Positions 32,845 to 41,041 of a DNA stretch of 64,000 nucleotides are shown piece after piece. Source of the DNA: Chloroflexota bacterium (GTDB taxonomy: Bacteria; Chloroflexota; Anaerolineae; Promineifilales; Promineifilaceae); assembly GCA_014584575.1 (NCBI GenBank), contig JACTMP010000002.1:154377-218376 (forward strand), given 5' to 3'. How positions within the stretch are numbered: position 1 is the first letter of the stretch; the number at the start of each line of letters is the position of its first letter. The position numbers and the translations under genes were made by a program. The notes under the pieces are model-generated. The model saw only the letters and a program-made list of their open reading frames with translations. It did not search any database and was not told the DNA's origin.

Positions 32845-35800
32845 ATGCACCCCGAAGCACCCTCCTCCCTCACTCCCGAACAGGTACGACGATTAGCCGC
32901 TTATCTGCCGGTAACGCTGGCGCGGCGGGTGCTGGATGAAGGGTTGCCTGAACCGGGTGTACCTCGCCAGTTGACGGCCGCCGCCCTTTTTTCCGACATT
33001 TCTGGCTTCACGGCCATGTCCGAAGAATTGGCCGCCGATGGGCCACGTGGCGCGGAAGAACTGAACCGCGTCTTGCTGATGACCTTCACGGCCATGATTG
33101 ACGTGATTCACCAGATGGGCGGCGCGGTCAGCCACTTTTACGGCGACGCCATGTCCGTTTATTTCCCGGACGAGGATGGGTTGGCCGCCAACCGCGCCCT
33201 GGCCTGTGCCCAGATGATGCAGCGGCTGATGCTCGCCAGCTTTAACCGGGTGGTGACAAACCGGCCGCCGGGCAAACAGCCCTTTTTTGAATTGACCATC
33301 AAGATTGGCGTGGGGTATGGGCCATGCCAGGAGTTGGTAGTGGGCGACCCGGCGCGGAACCTGGAATTTGTGCTCACGGGCACGGCCGTAGACGAAGCCG
33401 CCGCCGCCGAAAAACAGGCCAAATCCGGCCAGGTGATCGCCAGCCGGGCTGTGTTGGCCCAGGCCGGTTTGCCGGTGGTTGCTGATTTTGTGTCTGTTCC
33501 GGCGGAGGAGCTAACACTGCCGCCCGCCGCCCCCATTTTGAACTGGGCGCAGATGGATGCGGCGGCTTATGCCCGGTTAGCGACGGTGGCGCCCGCCTTT
33601 GTGCATCGGGCGTTGGCCGGGCGGCTGCTCACCAGCGGCGCGGACAATCTGGCCGAACACCGCCCCGTTACCAGCCTCTTTGTGCAGTTTGATCTGGCAG
33701 GGGATGAGGATGAGTCGTCGGCGATTGACACGGCCGTGATGGGGCAACAATTACAGGCCTATTACGAATGGGCGTGTGGCCTGGTGGCTCGCTTTGGCGT
33801 GGAAAACGGCCGTGTCAACCGCGTCTTGACCGGTGACAAGGGTAATCAGTTGCACATCATGTTTGGCGCGCCCGTGGCCCCGGACGCGCCCGACCAGGCC
33901 ATGCGCTGCGCCCTGGCCTTGCAGCGCGAAAAGCCGCCGTTTATTGCCCGGCAGCGCATCGGGTTGGCGGTGGGCAAAGTGTTTGCCGGGCCGGTGGGGT
34001 CGGCGGCACAGCAGGAATATACGGTGGTGGGGGATGTGGTCAATCTGTCGGCGCGGCTGATGCAAATTTGTGGCGCGGGGCAGATTTTCACCGATGAGGC
34101 CACCGCTGCCCGCCTGCGCCAATGGTTTGAGTTTGAAACGTTGCCGGTGGTGCAGTTGAAGGGCAAGCAGATCGCCATTACGCCCCATGTGCCCATTGGT
34201 GAACGGGCCACCGCCACCCAATTGCAGGCGTTCATCAATCGCTGGGAACGGCCGTTGGTGGGGCGTGAGGTTGAACTGGCACAAATGCAAACGGCGATGA
34301 ACCGGGCATTGGCCGGGCAAGGGTCCCTGGCTGGCCAGGGGGGGGTGGTGGCGCTGACCGGGGCCACCGGTGTGGGCAAATCGCGGTTGACGGCCGTAGC
34401 CGCCCAACAATGGCTGGATGCGGGTGGTTTGGGTTTGCTCGGTGTGGCCTATCCCCACACGTCTGATACGCCGTACAGCCTGTGGCGCAGTTTGTGGCAG
34501 CCGTTTTTAGGGCTGACGCCGGGCATGGAGACGGCCGTACAAATTGCCACCGTCATCGAACGCACCCAAACCCTGTTGCCGGATGCGGGCGATGATGTGG
34601 GTTTGTGGGGCGAGGCGTTGGGGCTGCCCATGCCGCCCTCGCCCGTGTTGGCGGCGCTGACGGCCGAGGCGCGGCAGGCGCGGTTGTTTGCGTTAGTGCG
34701 GCGCTGCTTCCGGACGCAGGCGCAGCAACGGCCGTTGTTGCTGGTGTTGGAAGGGCTGCATTGGGCCGATCAGGCCAGCCTGGCGCTGCTCGACTTTTTA
34801 ACGGGGCGGCTGGATGACACGCCCCTGTTTCTGATTATCACCTTTCGCCCGGATGCCAATTTGCGACTGGAGACGTTGGCACGGCCGTCCTGCCTGCCAC
34901 TGGCTATTTCGGAACTGGCCCCGCAACCGGCGCGGCAACTGCTGGCGCAGTTGGTGGGGGTGCGGGAGCTACCGGCGGCGGTAGAACAACATTTGGGGTT
35001 AAGGGATCGGGACGGCCGTGACAGTCCGGTCAATCCGCTCTTTTTGGAAGAAGCGGTGCGCATGTTGCAGGGGATTGGTGTGTTGCGGCAAGACGGTCGG
35101 GTGCAGGTGAACGAAGCCTTGCTGGCCCAGGTGCAGGTGCCGGACACTATTCACGGGCTGCTGCTGGCGCGGTTGGACCGGCTGCCGGTGGCGGAGCGGG
35201 ATTTGCTGCAAGTGGCTTCGGTGATCGGCCGCCAGTTTGCCGCCGAACCGCTGACAGTGCTGTCGGCCGAGCCATCGCCGCAGGTGGTGGTAGAGATGCT
35301 GGCGAATTTGTCGGCGGCGGAGATGACGCGGCTGGTGGAGGCGGACCCGGCCTGGATTTACCTGTTCCAACACGCCATGACCCACGAGGTGGCCTACGAG
35401 AGCCTACCTTTTGGCCGCCGCCAGATGTTGCACGCCCTGGTGGCCGACTGGCTGATTGAGGCGCATGAAGACAATTTGCCGCCTATCTACCCGGCGCTGG
35501 CTTACCATTACGGCCGTGCCGCCAACGATGAAAAGGGGCTGGAATATGCCGTGAAAGCGGGCCACGCGGCCCGTGACATATTCGCCAACCAGGAGGCGGT
35601 TGACCTGTATTCGCAGGCGGAACGCCATTTGCAGGCATTGGGTGAGGCGGGGTGGTGGAGTACGGCCGTTGACCTCTATCTCTCACGGGCTAATGTACTC
35701 ATTCTCCTGAGCGATTTTAATGGCGCTTTTGAGGATGCGGCCAAGGTGCTGGCTCTGGCTGAAGTTTATGATGCGCCCATTTCTCTGGCCACCGCGCACA

Positions 35801-36999
35801 ATCTTATGGCGGAAATTGCCTATCGCCAGGGTGATTTTGATAAAGTACAGGCACTTTCTGACAAGGTCATAGTTCTTTTGGAAGGAAAACAAATAGCCGT
35901 TGGGCAATTGGCCCGCGCTTATGTCCTGGCTGGATGGGCTGCCAGTTCTCAACTCAGGTACGAAGAGGCTTTGGCGCATTTGCAAAAGGCGCAAGAAATA
36001 TGCATAGAACACGATGATAGTTTCCGTTTAGCCACTACTCTGGAGGCAATGGCCTTTGCCTATTATGGACAAAGACGGCTTGATCAGGCTTTGGCCTCTA
36101 TGCAAGAAAGTGTGCGGCTTTCCCGAAATTTCAGCACACCTGTTAATACCGGTTTTGCCCTAAACAATATCGCTTTTGTGGCCTTTGAGGCCGGGATGCC
36201 TTTACAGGCGCTTGAGGCATTTGCTGAGGCAGTTGCTTTGGGGCGTGATACAAGCCGAAACCTGTTGGCAATTGCTCTGTACAATCGGGCGGCCGTTCAT
36301 GCGTATGTTGGCAACTTTTCACAAGCACTGGCCGATTTCCAGGAAGCCGCCGCGTTGCTTGAACCTGAACAGCATGTGCGACAACTGCTAGAGATGAACC
36401 TGTATTGGGGCATAGATTATTGCATTGCTCTCGGTCAATGGATGGAGGCGCGTGACCATCTTGATCAGGTTGAGAAGTTAATATCTATGCGTCCTGAAAG
36501 TTTCTATGAAGAGCAGGCGCGTTTACACATTGGCCTCGGTCAAATTGCTTTACATGCAGGTGATCTTGAGTCGGCGGAAAACCATTTTGAATGGGCGGAG
36601 AAGCAGATCCGGTCAAAGGCTTTAGTGTGGTGGCAGCCAGCTATTCATTATTTTATTGGTCTTGTGGCTGTTCAGAGAAGCGACCCTGCCCAAGCCATCG
36701 GTTATTTTCAGGCAGGTTTGGCTGCCATGGAGGCTGGCGGCACGCCTGATTACAAATCTCTCTTGTTATTAGAGTGGGCAAAGGTGGAGTTGTCAACAGA
36801 GAAGAAGTGGCAACTGCTGGAAGAGAGTTTGCATTTTGCAGAGCAGCGCGCACGTTTTGTAGACCGGCTTTATTGTTTCCGTACGGCAAGCCAACTATTA
36901 GCAACCGCCCATGAAGCCCGGCTGCAAGAGTTAGCTCGATATTGTCAGGAGAAACTATTTGAGTTGGAGCAAGTGGCACTGGCTACTTCTGAAAAATAA
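32845..36999 (+). CDS. Giant regulator: class III cyclase domains, AAA-type ATPase and TPRs
   Basis: 1384 residues. A class III nucleotide cyclase domain (about 40-225) has FSDISGFTAMSE and HFYGDAMSVYF. A second, degenerate one (about 275-445) has GDKGNQLHIMFG, AGPVGSAAQQEYTVVGDVVN. An STAND-like ATPase follows (Walker A GATGVGKSRL near 507, Walker B LLLVLEGLHWADQ near 635), then about ten TPR-like repeats (900-1340). No signal or membrane segment. Such chains are common signalling hubs in Chloroflexota. Whether either cyclase half is active cannot be judged here; the first lacks the usual Lys before GD. Confidence 0.85.
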   Translation: MHPEAPSSLTPEQVRRLAAYLPVTLARRVLDEGLPEPGVPRQLTAAALFSDISGFTAMSEELAADGPRGAEELNRVLLMTFTAMIDVIHQMGGAVSHFYGDAMSVYFPDEDGLAANRALACAQMMQRLMLASFNRVVTNRPPGKQPFFELTIKIGVGYGPCQELVVGDPARNLEFVLTGTAVDEAAAAEKQAKSGQVIASRAVLAQAGLPVVADFVSVPAEELTLPPAAPILNWAQMDAAAYARLATVAPAFVHRALAGRLLTSGADNLAEHRPVTSLFVQFDLAGDEDESSAIDTAVMGQQLQAYYEWACGLVARFGVENGRVNRVLTGDKGNQLHIMFGAPVAPDAPDQAMRCALALQREKPPFIARQRIGLAVGKVFAGPVGSAAQQEYTVVGDVVNLSARLMQICGAGQIFTDEATAARLRQWFEFETLPVVQLKGKQIAITPHVPIGERATATQLQAFINRWERPLVGREVELAQMQTAMNRALAGQGSLAGQGGVVALTGATGVGKSRLTAVAAQQWLDAGGLGLLGVAYPHTSDTPYSLWRSLWQPFLGLTPGMETAVQIATVIERTQTLLPDAGDDVGLWGEALGLPMPPSPVLAALTAEARQARLFALVRRCFRTQAQQRPLLLVLEGLHWADQASLALLDFLTGRLDDTPLFLIITFRPDANLRLETLARPSCLPLAISELAPQPARQLLAQLVGVRELPAAVEQHLGLRDRDGRDSPVNPLFLEEAVRMLQGIGVLRQDGRVQVNEALLAQVQVPDTIHGLLLARLDRLPVAERDLLQVASVIGRQFAAEPLTVLSAEPSPQVVVEMLANLSAAEMTRLVEADPAWIYLFQHAMTHEVAYESLPFGRRQMLHALVADWLIEAHEDNLPPIYPALAYHYGRAANDEKGLEYAVKAGHAARDIFANQEAVDLYSQAERHLQALGEAGWWSTAVDLYLSRANVLILLSDFNGAFEDAAKVLALAEVYDAPISLATAHNLMAEIAYRQGDFDKVQALSDKVIVLLEGKQIAVGQLARAYVLAGWAASSQLRYEEALAHLQKAQEICIEHDDSFRLATTLEAMAFAYYGQRRLDQALASMQESVRLSRNFSTPVNTGFALNNIAFVAFEAGMPLQALEAFAEAVALGRDTSRNLLAIALYNRAAVHAYVGNFSQALADFQEAAALLEPEQHVRQLLEMNLYWGIDYCIALGQWMEARDHLDQVEKLISMRPESFYEEQARLHIGLGQIALHAGDLESAENHFEWAEKQIRSKALVWWQPAIHYFIGLVAVQRSDPAQAIGYFQAGLAAMEAGGTPDYKSLLLLEWAKVELSTEKKWQLLEESLHFAEQRARFVDRLYCFRTASQLLATAHEARLQELARYCQEKLFELEQVALATSEK

Positions 37000-37024
37000 A
37001 AGCCTGAGTGAACAACTCGGGCTT
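36990..37024 (-). terminator. Intrinsic terminator of the 32-residue peptide gene
   Basis: Read on the minus strand, AAGCCCGAGT-TGTTC-ACTCAGGCTT is followed by TTATTTTTC. It ends the small peptide transcript and may also end the convergent cyclase gene. Confidence 0.7.
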
Positions 37025-37051
37025 CGCGCAAATTCTAAAAAAGTTTTGGTT

Positions 37052-37150
37052 CTACCCTGTCCCAGGCAAAAATCCTTGAGGGAGAATCTGTCCGCCCAGA
37101 ATCAACATCGGCAATGCCACGACCAGTAAAACTTTGACCTTTTGTTTCAT
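37052..37150 (-). CDS. 32-residue peptide ending in PGTG, double-Gly-like leader
   Basis: A tiny gene with a perfect AGGAGG 7 bases before ATG 37150 and a terminator 28 bases after its TAG. The product is MKQKVKVLLVVALPMLILGG followed by QILPQGFLPGTG. The hydrophobic N-terminal half looks like a signal, and LILGG at 16-20 resembles a double-glycine processing site that would release a 12-residue peptide. The last four residues PGTG are the same as those of the NHLP-type peptide encoded just upstream on the same strand. It could be a pheromone, a RiPP precursor or a processed surface peptide; no enzyme for it is seen nearby. Confidence 0.6.
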   Translation of the reverse strand: MKQKVKVLLVVALPMLILGGQILPQGFLPGTG

Positions 37151-37245
37151 AGTAAACCTCCTGAAAAAAGATCGATTGATAATACGGCCGTAATAATAGC
37201 AAGTTTACCCCCCCCCGCAAGTAGACATAACAAGTTTACTTGCGC
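37151..37245 (-). promoter_or_regulatory. Leader of the peptide gene with repeats and C9 tract
   Basis: Two direct GTAAACTTG units (minus strand, near 37238 and 37208) flank a G9 homopolymer (plus-strand C9 at 37208-37216), with GCAAGTA/TACTTGC hairpin potential between them. It is a likely regulatory region. The G9 run is prone to slippage and could change promoter spacing. Confidence 0.45.
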
Positions 37246-37281
37246 AAAAAAAAGCTCAAACATGGTCAATATGTCTGAGCC
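37246..37281 (-). terminator. Intrinsic terminator of the NHLP-type peptide gene
   Basis: Minus strand: GGCTCAGACATATTGACCAT, then GTTTGAGC and a U8 tract. It lies 27 bases after the stop of the 71-residue peptide gene and separates it from the 32-residue peptide gene. Confidence 0.8.
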
Positions 37282-37307
37282 AGATAAATAAGTGAAGGCC
37301 GAAATCT

Positions 37308-37523
37308 TTAACCGGTGCCGGGCCACATGCCTTTGGTGGTGCGGTCGCCCAGGCCGCCGGCGAATTCATCGAAGGTGGCGTCGGTGAGGTTGGCGAGCAG
37401 TTGGCGCTCTTCGCCGGTGACGGCGTACCCTTTCAGGGCTTCGTCGGGGTTGCTCAATAGGAGCTTACGATAAGTGGCGTCTTTGACGGCGCGATCTACT
37501 ACTTGTTCTAATGCTTCAGACAT
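37308..37523 (-). CDS. NHLP/Os1348-type RiPP precursor peptide ending in WPGTG
   Basis: 71 residues: MSEALEQVVDRAVKDATYRK, then LLLSNPDEALKGYAVTGEER and QLLANLTDATFDEFAGGL. This is the nitrile-hydratase-like leader of Os1348/Franean1_4349-type RiPP precursors. The presumed core is the tail GDRTTKGMWPGTG. A strong AGGAGG lies before ATG 37523, and a terminator follows. No maturase, protease or exporter gene lies in the 15 kb on either side, so the enzymes must be elsewhere. The shared PGTG ending with the 32-residue peptide is striking. Confidence 0.75.
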   Translation of the reverse strand: MSEALEQVVDRAVKDATYRKLLLSNPDEALKGYAVTGEERQLLANLTDATFDEFAGGLGDRTTKGMWPGTG

Positions 37524-37871
37524 AACATCCTCCTACAAGAAATTATGAATTATGAGGGATGAATTATGAATTCATCCTTTGCGGAGCAGGTGCTCTTGTA
37601 AATAAAACGGTTAAGAATGGTTTGGGGAGGCTGGTACTGCTTGCCTGCCTTAAGTATGGGTAGTTCACTCTGGTTTGTCAACACGCTGGTTATACGTGGG
37701 GTCACGGCCGTTGGTTGCACTGTTACCTGGAGTTGGCGGCAACGGCCGTCGCTGTCAACAGGCTGTCCCGTATGCGAATGTTACGGCCGTTTGCGAGTGT
37801 TAACGTTGGTGTTAGTATAGCAGACACAATTTTCGAGTAATTGAGTGTGGTTTGCAAAGGAGTGACATACA
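37524..37871. other. Intergenic region with iterated ATTATGA units
   Basis: No gene seen. It contains GAAATTATGAATTATGAG-type iterated units (37542-37576), three ACGGCCGT palindromes (two within 45 bases) and the left copy of a direct repeat flanking the next gene. The promoter of the peptide gene must lie near 37525-37580 on the minus strand. Confidence 0.5.
37756..37792 (+). repeat. Direct repeat flanking the DUF6159-like gene, left copy
   Basis: CAACAGGCTGTCCCGTATGC, then GAATGTTACGGCCGTTT. The right copy at 38770-38806 differs at about four positions. Together they bracket the gene 37872-38762. Confidence 0.6.
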
Positions 37872-38762
37872 GTGACAAACGAGATTGTGAATGGACTTGA
37901 ACTGTCGAAACAAAGTTGGGCGGCATTACGCCAAAACAGGCAACTGCTCGCCTTTCCGATCATTTCCACGATTGGACTGATGATCATTACGGCCCTGTTG
38001 TTTATCCCGGCGGCGGCGCTTTTGGGGCCTCTGCTCACCGCCACCGGGCAGAGTGCGCAGGGCGGCAGCCAATCCGACCCCCCCTGGCTGTTACTCGTGT
38101 TAATACTCTTTGTTTACTACCTGATAGCCTACTTCTTCGTGATTTTCTCTAATACGGCGCTGGTGGGGGCCACGATGAAGCTCATCAATGAGGGGCAGGC
38201 GACGGTGGGTGATGGCATCAGGGTGGCACTGTCACGGCTGGGGAAAATCATCGTCTATGCCCTGATTTCGGCCACCATCGGCATCATTGCCCGCCGCATC
38301 TCGCAATCGGGCCGTAACTCCAACAATATCATCGTGTCTATTCTGGCGGCCATCGTCGGGGCATTGGTGCAGGGGGCCTGGAACCTGTTGATTTTCTTCG
38401 CCGTGCCGGTGATGGTCGTGGAAAACGTCTCGGTCATCACTTCACTGAAGCGTAGTTTGGAAATCTTTAAGCAGACATGGGGTGAGAATTTTGTCGGCCA
38501 GACGGCCGTTGGCGGCATCTCCTGTCTGGTTAACCTGGTTATTCTTTTTGTCACGGGGGGCATGGTTGCCGCCGGGATCGCCCTGGACAGCCTGCCGCTG
38601 CTTATCCTGGGTGGTGTCTTGATGGTTTTGGGATTTATGGTGGTGGCTTTGCTCAATGGCGCGGTGAACGGCATTTTCCAGGCGTCGCTATATCAATATG
38701 CTACGACCGGCGACGCCGGCCCGATCATCAAAACTGAGTTGGCGCGCCAGGCGTTTGGCTAG
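37872..38762 (+). CDS. DUF6159-like integral membrane protein
   Basis: 296 residues starting with GTG, with AAAGGAG 8 bases upstream. About six transmembrane helices (about 25-50, 73-97, 122-142, 155-185, 210-232 and 237-262). Motifs are LSKQSWAALRQNRQLLAFPI and FFAVPVMVVENVSVITSLKR, then SLEIFKQTWGENF, as in DUF6159 family proteins of unknown function. It is a single gene, bracketed by direct repeats. Confidence 0.78.
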   Translation: MTNEIVNGLELSKQSWAALRQNRQLLAFPIISTIGLMIITALLFIPAAALLGPLLTATGQSAQGGSQSDPPWLLLVLILFVYYLIAYFFVIFSNTALVGATMKLINEGQATVGDGIRVALSRLGKIIVYALISATIGIIARRISQSGRNSNNIIVSILAAIVGALVQGAWNLLIFFAVPVMVVENVSVITSLKRSLEIFKQTWGENFVGQTAVGGISCLVNLVILFVTGGMVAAGIALDSLPLLILGGVLMVLGFMVVALLNGAVNGIFQASLYQYATTGDAGPIIKTELARQAFG

Positions 38763-38769
38763 AAGCTGC

Positions 38770-38806
38770 CAACAGCCTGTCCCGTATGCGACTGATACGG
38801 CCGTTG
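38770..38806 (+). repeat. Direct repeat flanking the DUF6159-like gene, right copy
   Basis: CAACAGCCTGTCCCGTATGC, then GACTGATACGGCCGTTG; nearly the same as 37756-37792 and in the same orientation. It runs directly into a gene scrap (38800-38842). Confidence 0.6.
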
Positions 38807-38839
38807 CTCCCTGGCAATCTCGCGCAAAATCGTCTCCAT

Positions 38840-39130
38840 CTATATAGAATTTAAGACGCGCAACACGGCTTCTGGTTCTTTGGCAACCACATTCAATAAT
38901 ACCAGCGCCGGCCCTTGTGGTTTTCTGTCACCCCGCTCCCAATGACGCAACGTTCCCAGGCTGATCCCAAACGCTCTGGCAAACTCGGCCTGGGTCATAC
39001 CAACTTGAGCGCGAACGGATTTTATATCTAACGGCGCAAACTCATGGACGATGGCCTGGTTTGTTTTGCCTTGCGCAAAATCTATTGCTTCCGTTAATCC
39101 TTGTTTGATGCTATTAAATGCGTCACTCAT
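38840..39130 (-). CDS. XRE-family antitoxin (HigA/NadS-like)
   Basis: 96 residues. The C-terminal half is a helix-turn-helix (VRAQVGMTQAEFARAFGISL, then GTLRHWERGDRKPQGPALVL). It follows the RelE/HigB-type toxin with a four-base overlap (ATGA), the inverted toxin-first order typical of HigBA-like modules. It should bind the palindromic operator at 39477-39493 and silence the operon. Confidence 0.88.
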   Translation of the reverse strand: MSDAFNSIKQGLTEAIDFAQGKTNQAIVHEFAPLDIKSVRAQVGMTQAEFARAFGISLGTLRHWERGDRKPQGPALVLLNVVAKEPEAVLRVLNSI

Positions 39131-39465
39131 GATTCCTCTCCATAACTCTTTATCAGGATACGGGTGAGTTTGGCCAATTCATTACGTTCTGCCTGGCTCA
39201 AATTCGCTTTCTCTGATTTTCCGAAAATCGTCAGCAGAAAAAGCGGATACTGCTCATTGTAGAAATAGTAAATCACCCGTACTCCAGAACTTTTACCCGT
39301 GCCCTCCCGTTTCCATCTAATCTTCCTCAAGCCGCCTGTGCCTTGCATGAGCACACCGGCGGTAGGGCGGCTAGCCAGGTAATTGATGAGGTCTCTCAGT
39401 TCATCGTCAGTCAACAACCTTCTTGACCGGCGTATAAATTCAGGCAGTTCAACAACTGTGATCAT
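39127..39465 (-). CDS. RelE/HigB-family toxin
   Basis: 112 residues. Motifs are PEFIRRSRRLLTDDELRDLI, GVLMQGTGGLRKIRWKREGT, GKSSGVRVIYYFY and FLLTIFGKSEKANLSQAERN, the RelE-like mRNA interferase fold of the NadS-linked subgroup. It would cleave mRNA on ribosomes when free of antitoxin. The full-length frame looks intact, so this pair should be active. Confidence 0.88.
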   Translation of the reverse strand: MITVVELPEFIRRSRRLLTDDELRDLINYLASRPTAGVLMQGTGGLRKIRWKREGTGKSSGVRVIYYFYNEQYPLFLLTIFGKSEKANLSQAERNELAKLTRILIKSYGEES

Positions 39466-39776
39466 TTACGCGAAATGTAATCCATTGGATTACTTCTGTC
39501 AAGAATCATCAGGCAACTGATAATTGGGTAACTATTCACTCATCAGGCAACAACGGCCGTTCTCCCCTGGCTATCTCACGCAAAACTGTCTCTATATTGG
39601 CCTGGCTCAATGGTAGACTCCGGCATCAACCGCCTGTTTAATTGGGCTGTCAGTTGTGGGGGGTACGGCCGTGTAACGCTAGGTTAGGCGGGATGCCTGA
39701 CAAACGCCCTTGCCGACTTGCCTGAGCTAAATTTTTAACACCTTGACCACTTGGACCGAAGCGGATGAGCTTAATG
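39466..39776. other. Intergenic region with a gene scrap
   Basis: Besides the promoter above, the minus strand at about 39540-39610 reads SQANIETVLREIARGERPLL, then PDE and a stop. A similar scrap at 38800-38842 reads METILREIAREQRP. Both look like duplicated remnants of the end of some gene. Nothing else is supported. Confidence 0.4.
39474..39502 (-). promoter_or_regulatory. Promoter with palindromic operator of the RelE/XRE operon
   Basis: Minus strand TTGACA (39502-39497), 17-base spacer, TACATT (39479-39474). The spacer and -10 contain GTAATCCA-A-TGGATTAC, a perfect 8+8 palindrome (39477-39493), as expected for antitoxin autoregulation. The transcript start would be about 39467, a few bases before ATG 39465, so the mRNA is probably leaderless. 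Confidence 0.7.
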
Positions 39777-40688
39777 CTACTCTCCATCGCGTTTTGGTGT
39801 CTTGAAGCCAATGGGGGGGCGGTCATTTTTATTTTTTCTTTGCCAGAACTTCTTAAAATACGGCTCAAGAGTTTCTGGTAATAGTTTGAGGATGGTAAAC
39901 AGGCCGATAATAAATGTGCCAAGAGCACTCAGTATTGCCACAAATGTAGGGTTAAATCCACCAATATGAGATACTTCCGTAATTACGTCAGCTACAGCCA
40001 AACTGCGCCCGTTATCGTCGTACAAAATAACAGAAAACCACTGTTCTCCGATTGTGTCTTTTTTAGGAGAAATGATCCAAGATTGATTGGTCTTTCGAGC
40101 AAGGCTCAGGATAGTTTTCGCCTGATTTTCATTGGGCGGATCAAATTCAAAGTTGGTTGTCCGTAAGTTAAAATATACGTCAAATTGTTCTGATGCTGTG
40201 ATTGGAATGGTGGCAATTACCGAACTTACTGAGCGATTTTCGGGGAAATTATCAAGAAATTCCGCTTCAGCGAGCAGCTTTGTGCTTTCCCCACTTCTGA
40301 TCCTATCTCGATCATTGATTAATCTAACGTTGAGTTGTAATGGGAAAATTGGTATTCCTTGTGTTGCAATAGTAGGGGGCAATGATTCTGGATACCAGCA
40401 CGGATCATTGTTTTGCGCAATAGGATAAAAAGAAGGTTCAACATAATATAAAGGTGCAGGACCGGTGTAATCTCCTGCGGCATCATGCCCCCAAACAAAT
40501 CCTTCATAACTGTTGCCCTCAGCATCATACAGAGGCAAGGGGCAGAGTTGACCACCACCAAAAAAACCAATCTGTTTTATTGTTACTTCATAGATTTGTC
40601 CCAAATCTGTAATAAACCAAGAAATCAAACCAACTACAAGAGTAATAGGAAGAAGAAAAAGCACCCTGCGGATTCTTGAGATGTTCAT
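39777..40688 (-). CDS. Membrane protein with large extracytoplasmic domain, unknown
   Basis: 303 residues. A transmembrane segment at about 8-30 is followed by an extracytoplasmic domain with a few Cys (QLCPLPLYD, DPCWYP), then a second transmembrane segment near 245-265 and a basic tail (KKFWQRKNKNDRPP). The middle (NVRLINDRDRIRSGESTKLL, SVIATIPI, EQWFSVILYDD) resembles an Ig-like fold. Codon use is more AT-rich than in the neighbours and ACGGCCGT is absent, so it may be acquired. No family is recognised. Confidence 0.65.
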   Translation of the reverse strand: MNISRIRRVLFLLPITLVVGLISWFITDLGQIYEVTIKQIGFFGGGQLCPLPLYDAEGNSYEGFVWGHDAAGDYTGPAPLYYVEPSFYPIAQNNDPCWYPESLPPTIATQGIPIFPLQLNVRLINDRDRIRSGESTKLLAEAEFLDNFPENRSVSSVIATIPITASEQFDVYFNLRTTNFEFDPPNENQAKTILSLARKTNQSWIISPKKDTIGEQWFSVILYDDNGRSLAVADVITEVSHIGGFNPTFVAILSALGTFIIGLFTILKLLPETLEPYFKKFWQRKNKNDRPPIGFKTPKRDGE

Positions 40689-41041
40689 GAAGTAAAAAAT
40701 TGCAAAAATTATTGAGGTTGTGCCTGACCTTTATCGGATTTTGACTGTTCGTATCCTTTACTCATTCGTGCCTGCCCTAACACTTACTATACTGCACGAA
40801 TGCGGGGTAAAACCCCGAAATTCGTCTTACCCCGCGTGTTTGGCGGGGTAAACCCCTAAATCCAGGCTATACCCGGCAAAACCTGCGACATAACATGAAA
40901 TATGGGGTTTTATCCGGCAAATGTGCATGATAAACCTCTTTTTGCTGGGAAATGGTTGTTCGGATGTGGCGAAGTATAGAGGGCAAACGGCCGTACCACA
41001 TAAATATCTACCAACAGAAACGAACATCAATCGTAAGACTT
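40689..41041. other. Intergenic region with GGGGTAAAC/TACCCC palindromes
   Basis: No gene. At 40801-40915 there are alternating GCGGGGTAAAACCCCG, TTACCCCGC, GGCGGGGTAAACCCC, TACCCGGCAAAAC and GGGGTTTTATCCGGCAAA units in both orientations. They resemble the TGCAGGGTAA palindromes of the accessory island and could form several hairpins. Confidence 0.55.

Noticed and set aside
37035..37220. 61-codon minus-strand frame over the small peptide gene
   Set aside because: It overlaps the 32-codon gene in another frame, lacks a ribosome site and reads through the G9 tract; the shorter frame has a perfect AGGAGG and a terminator.
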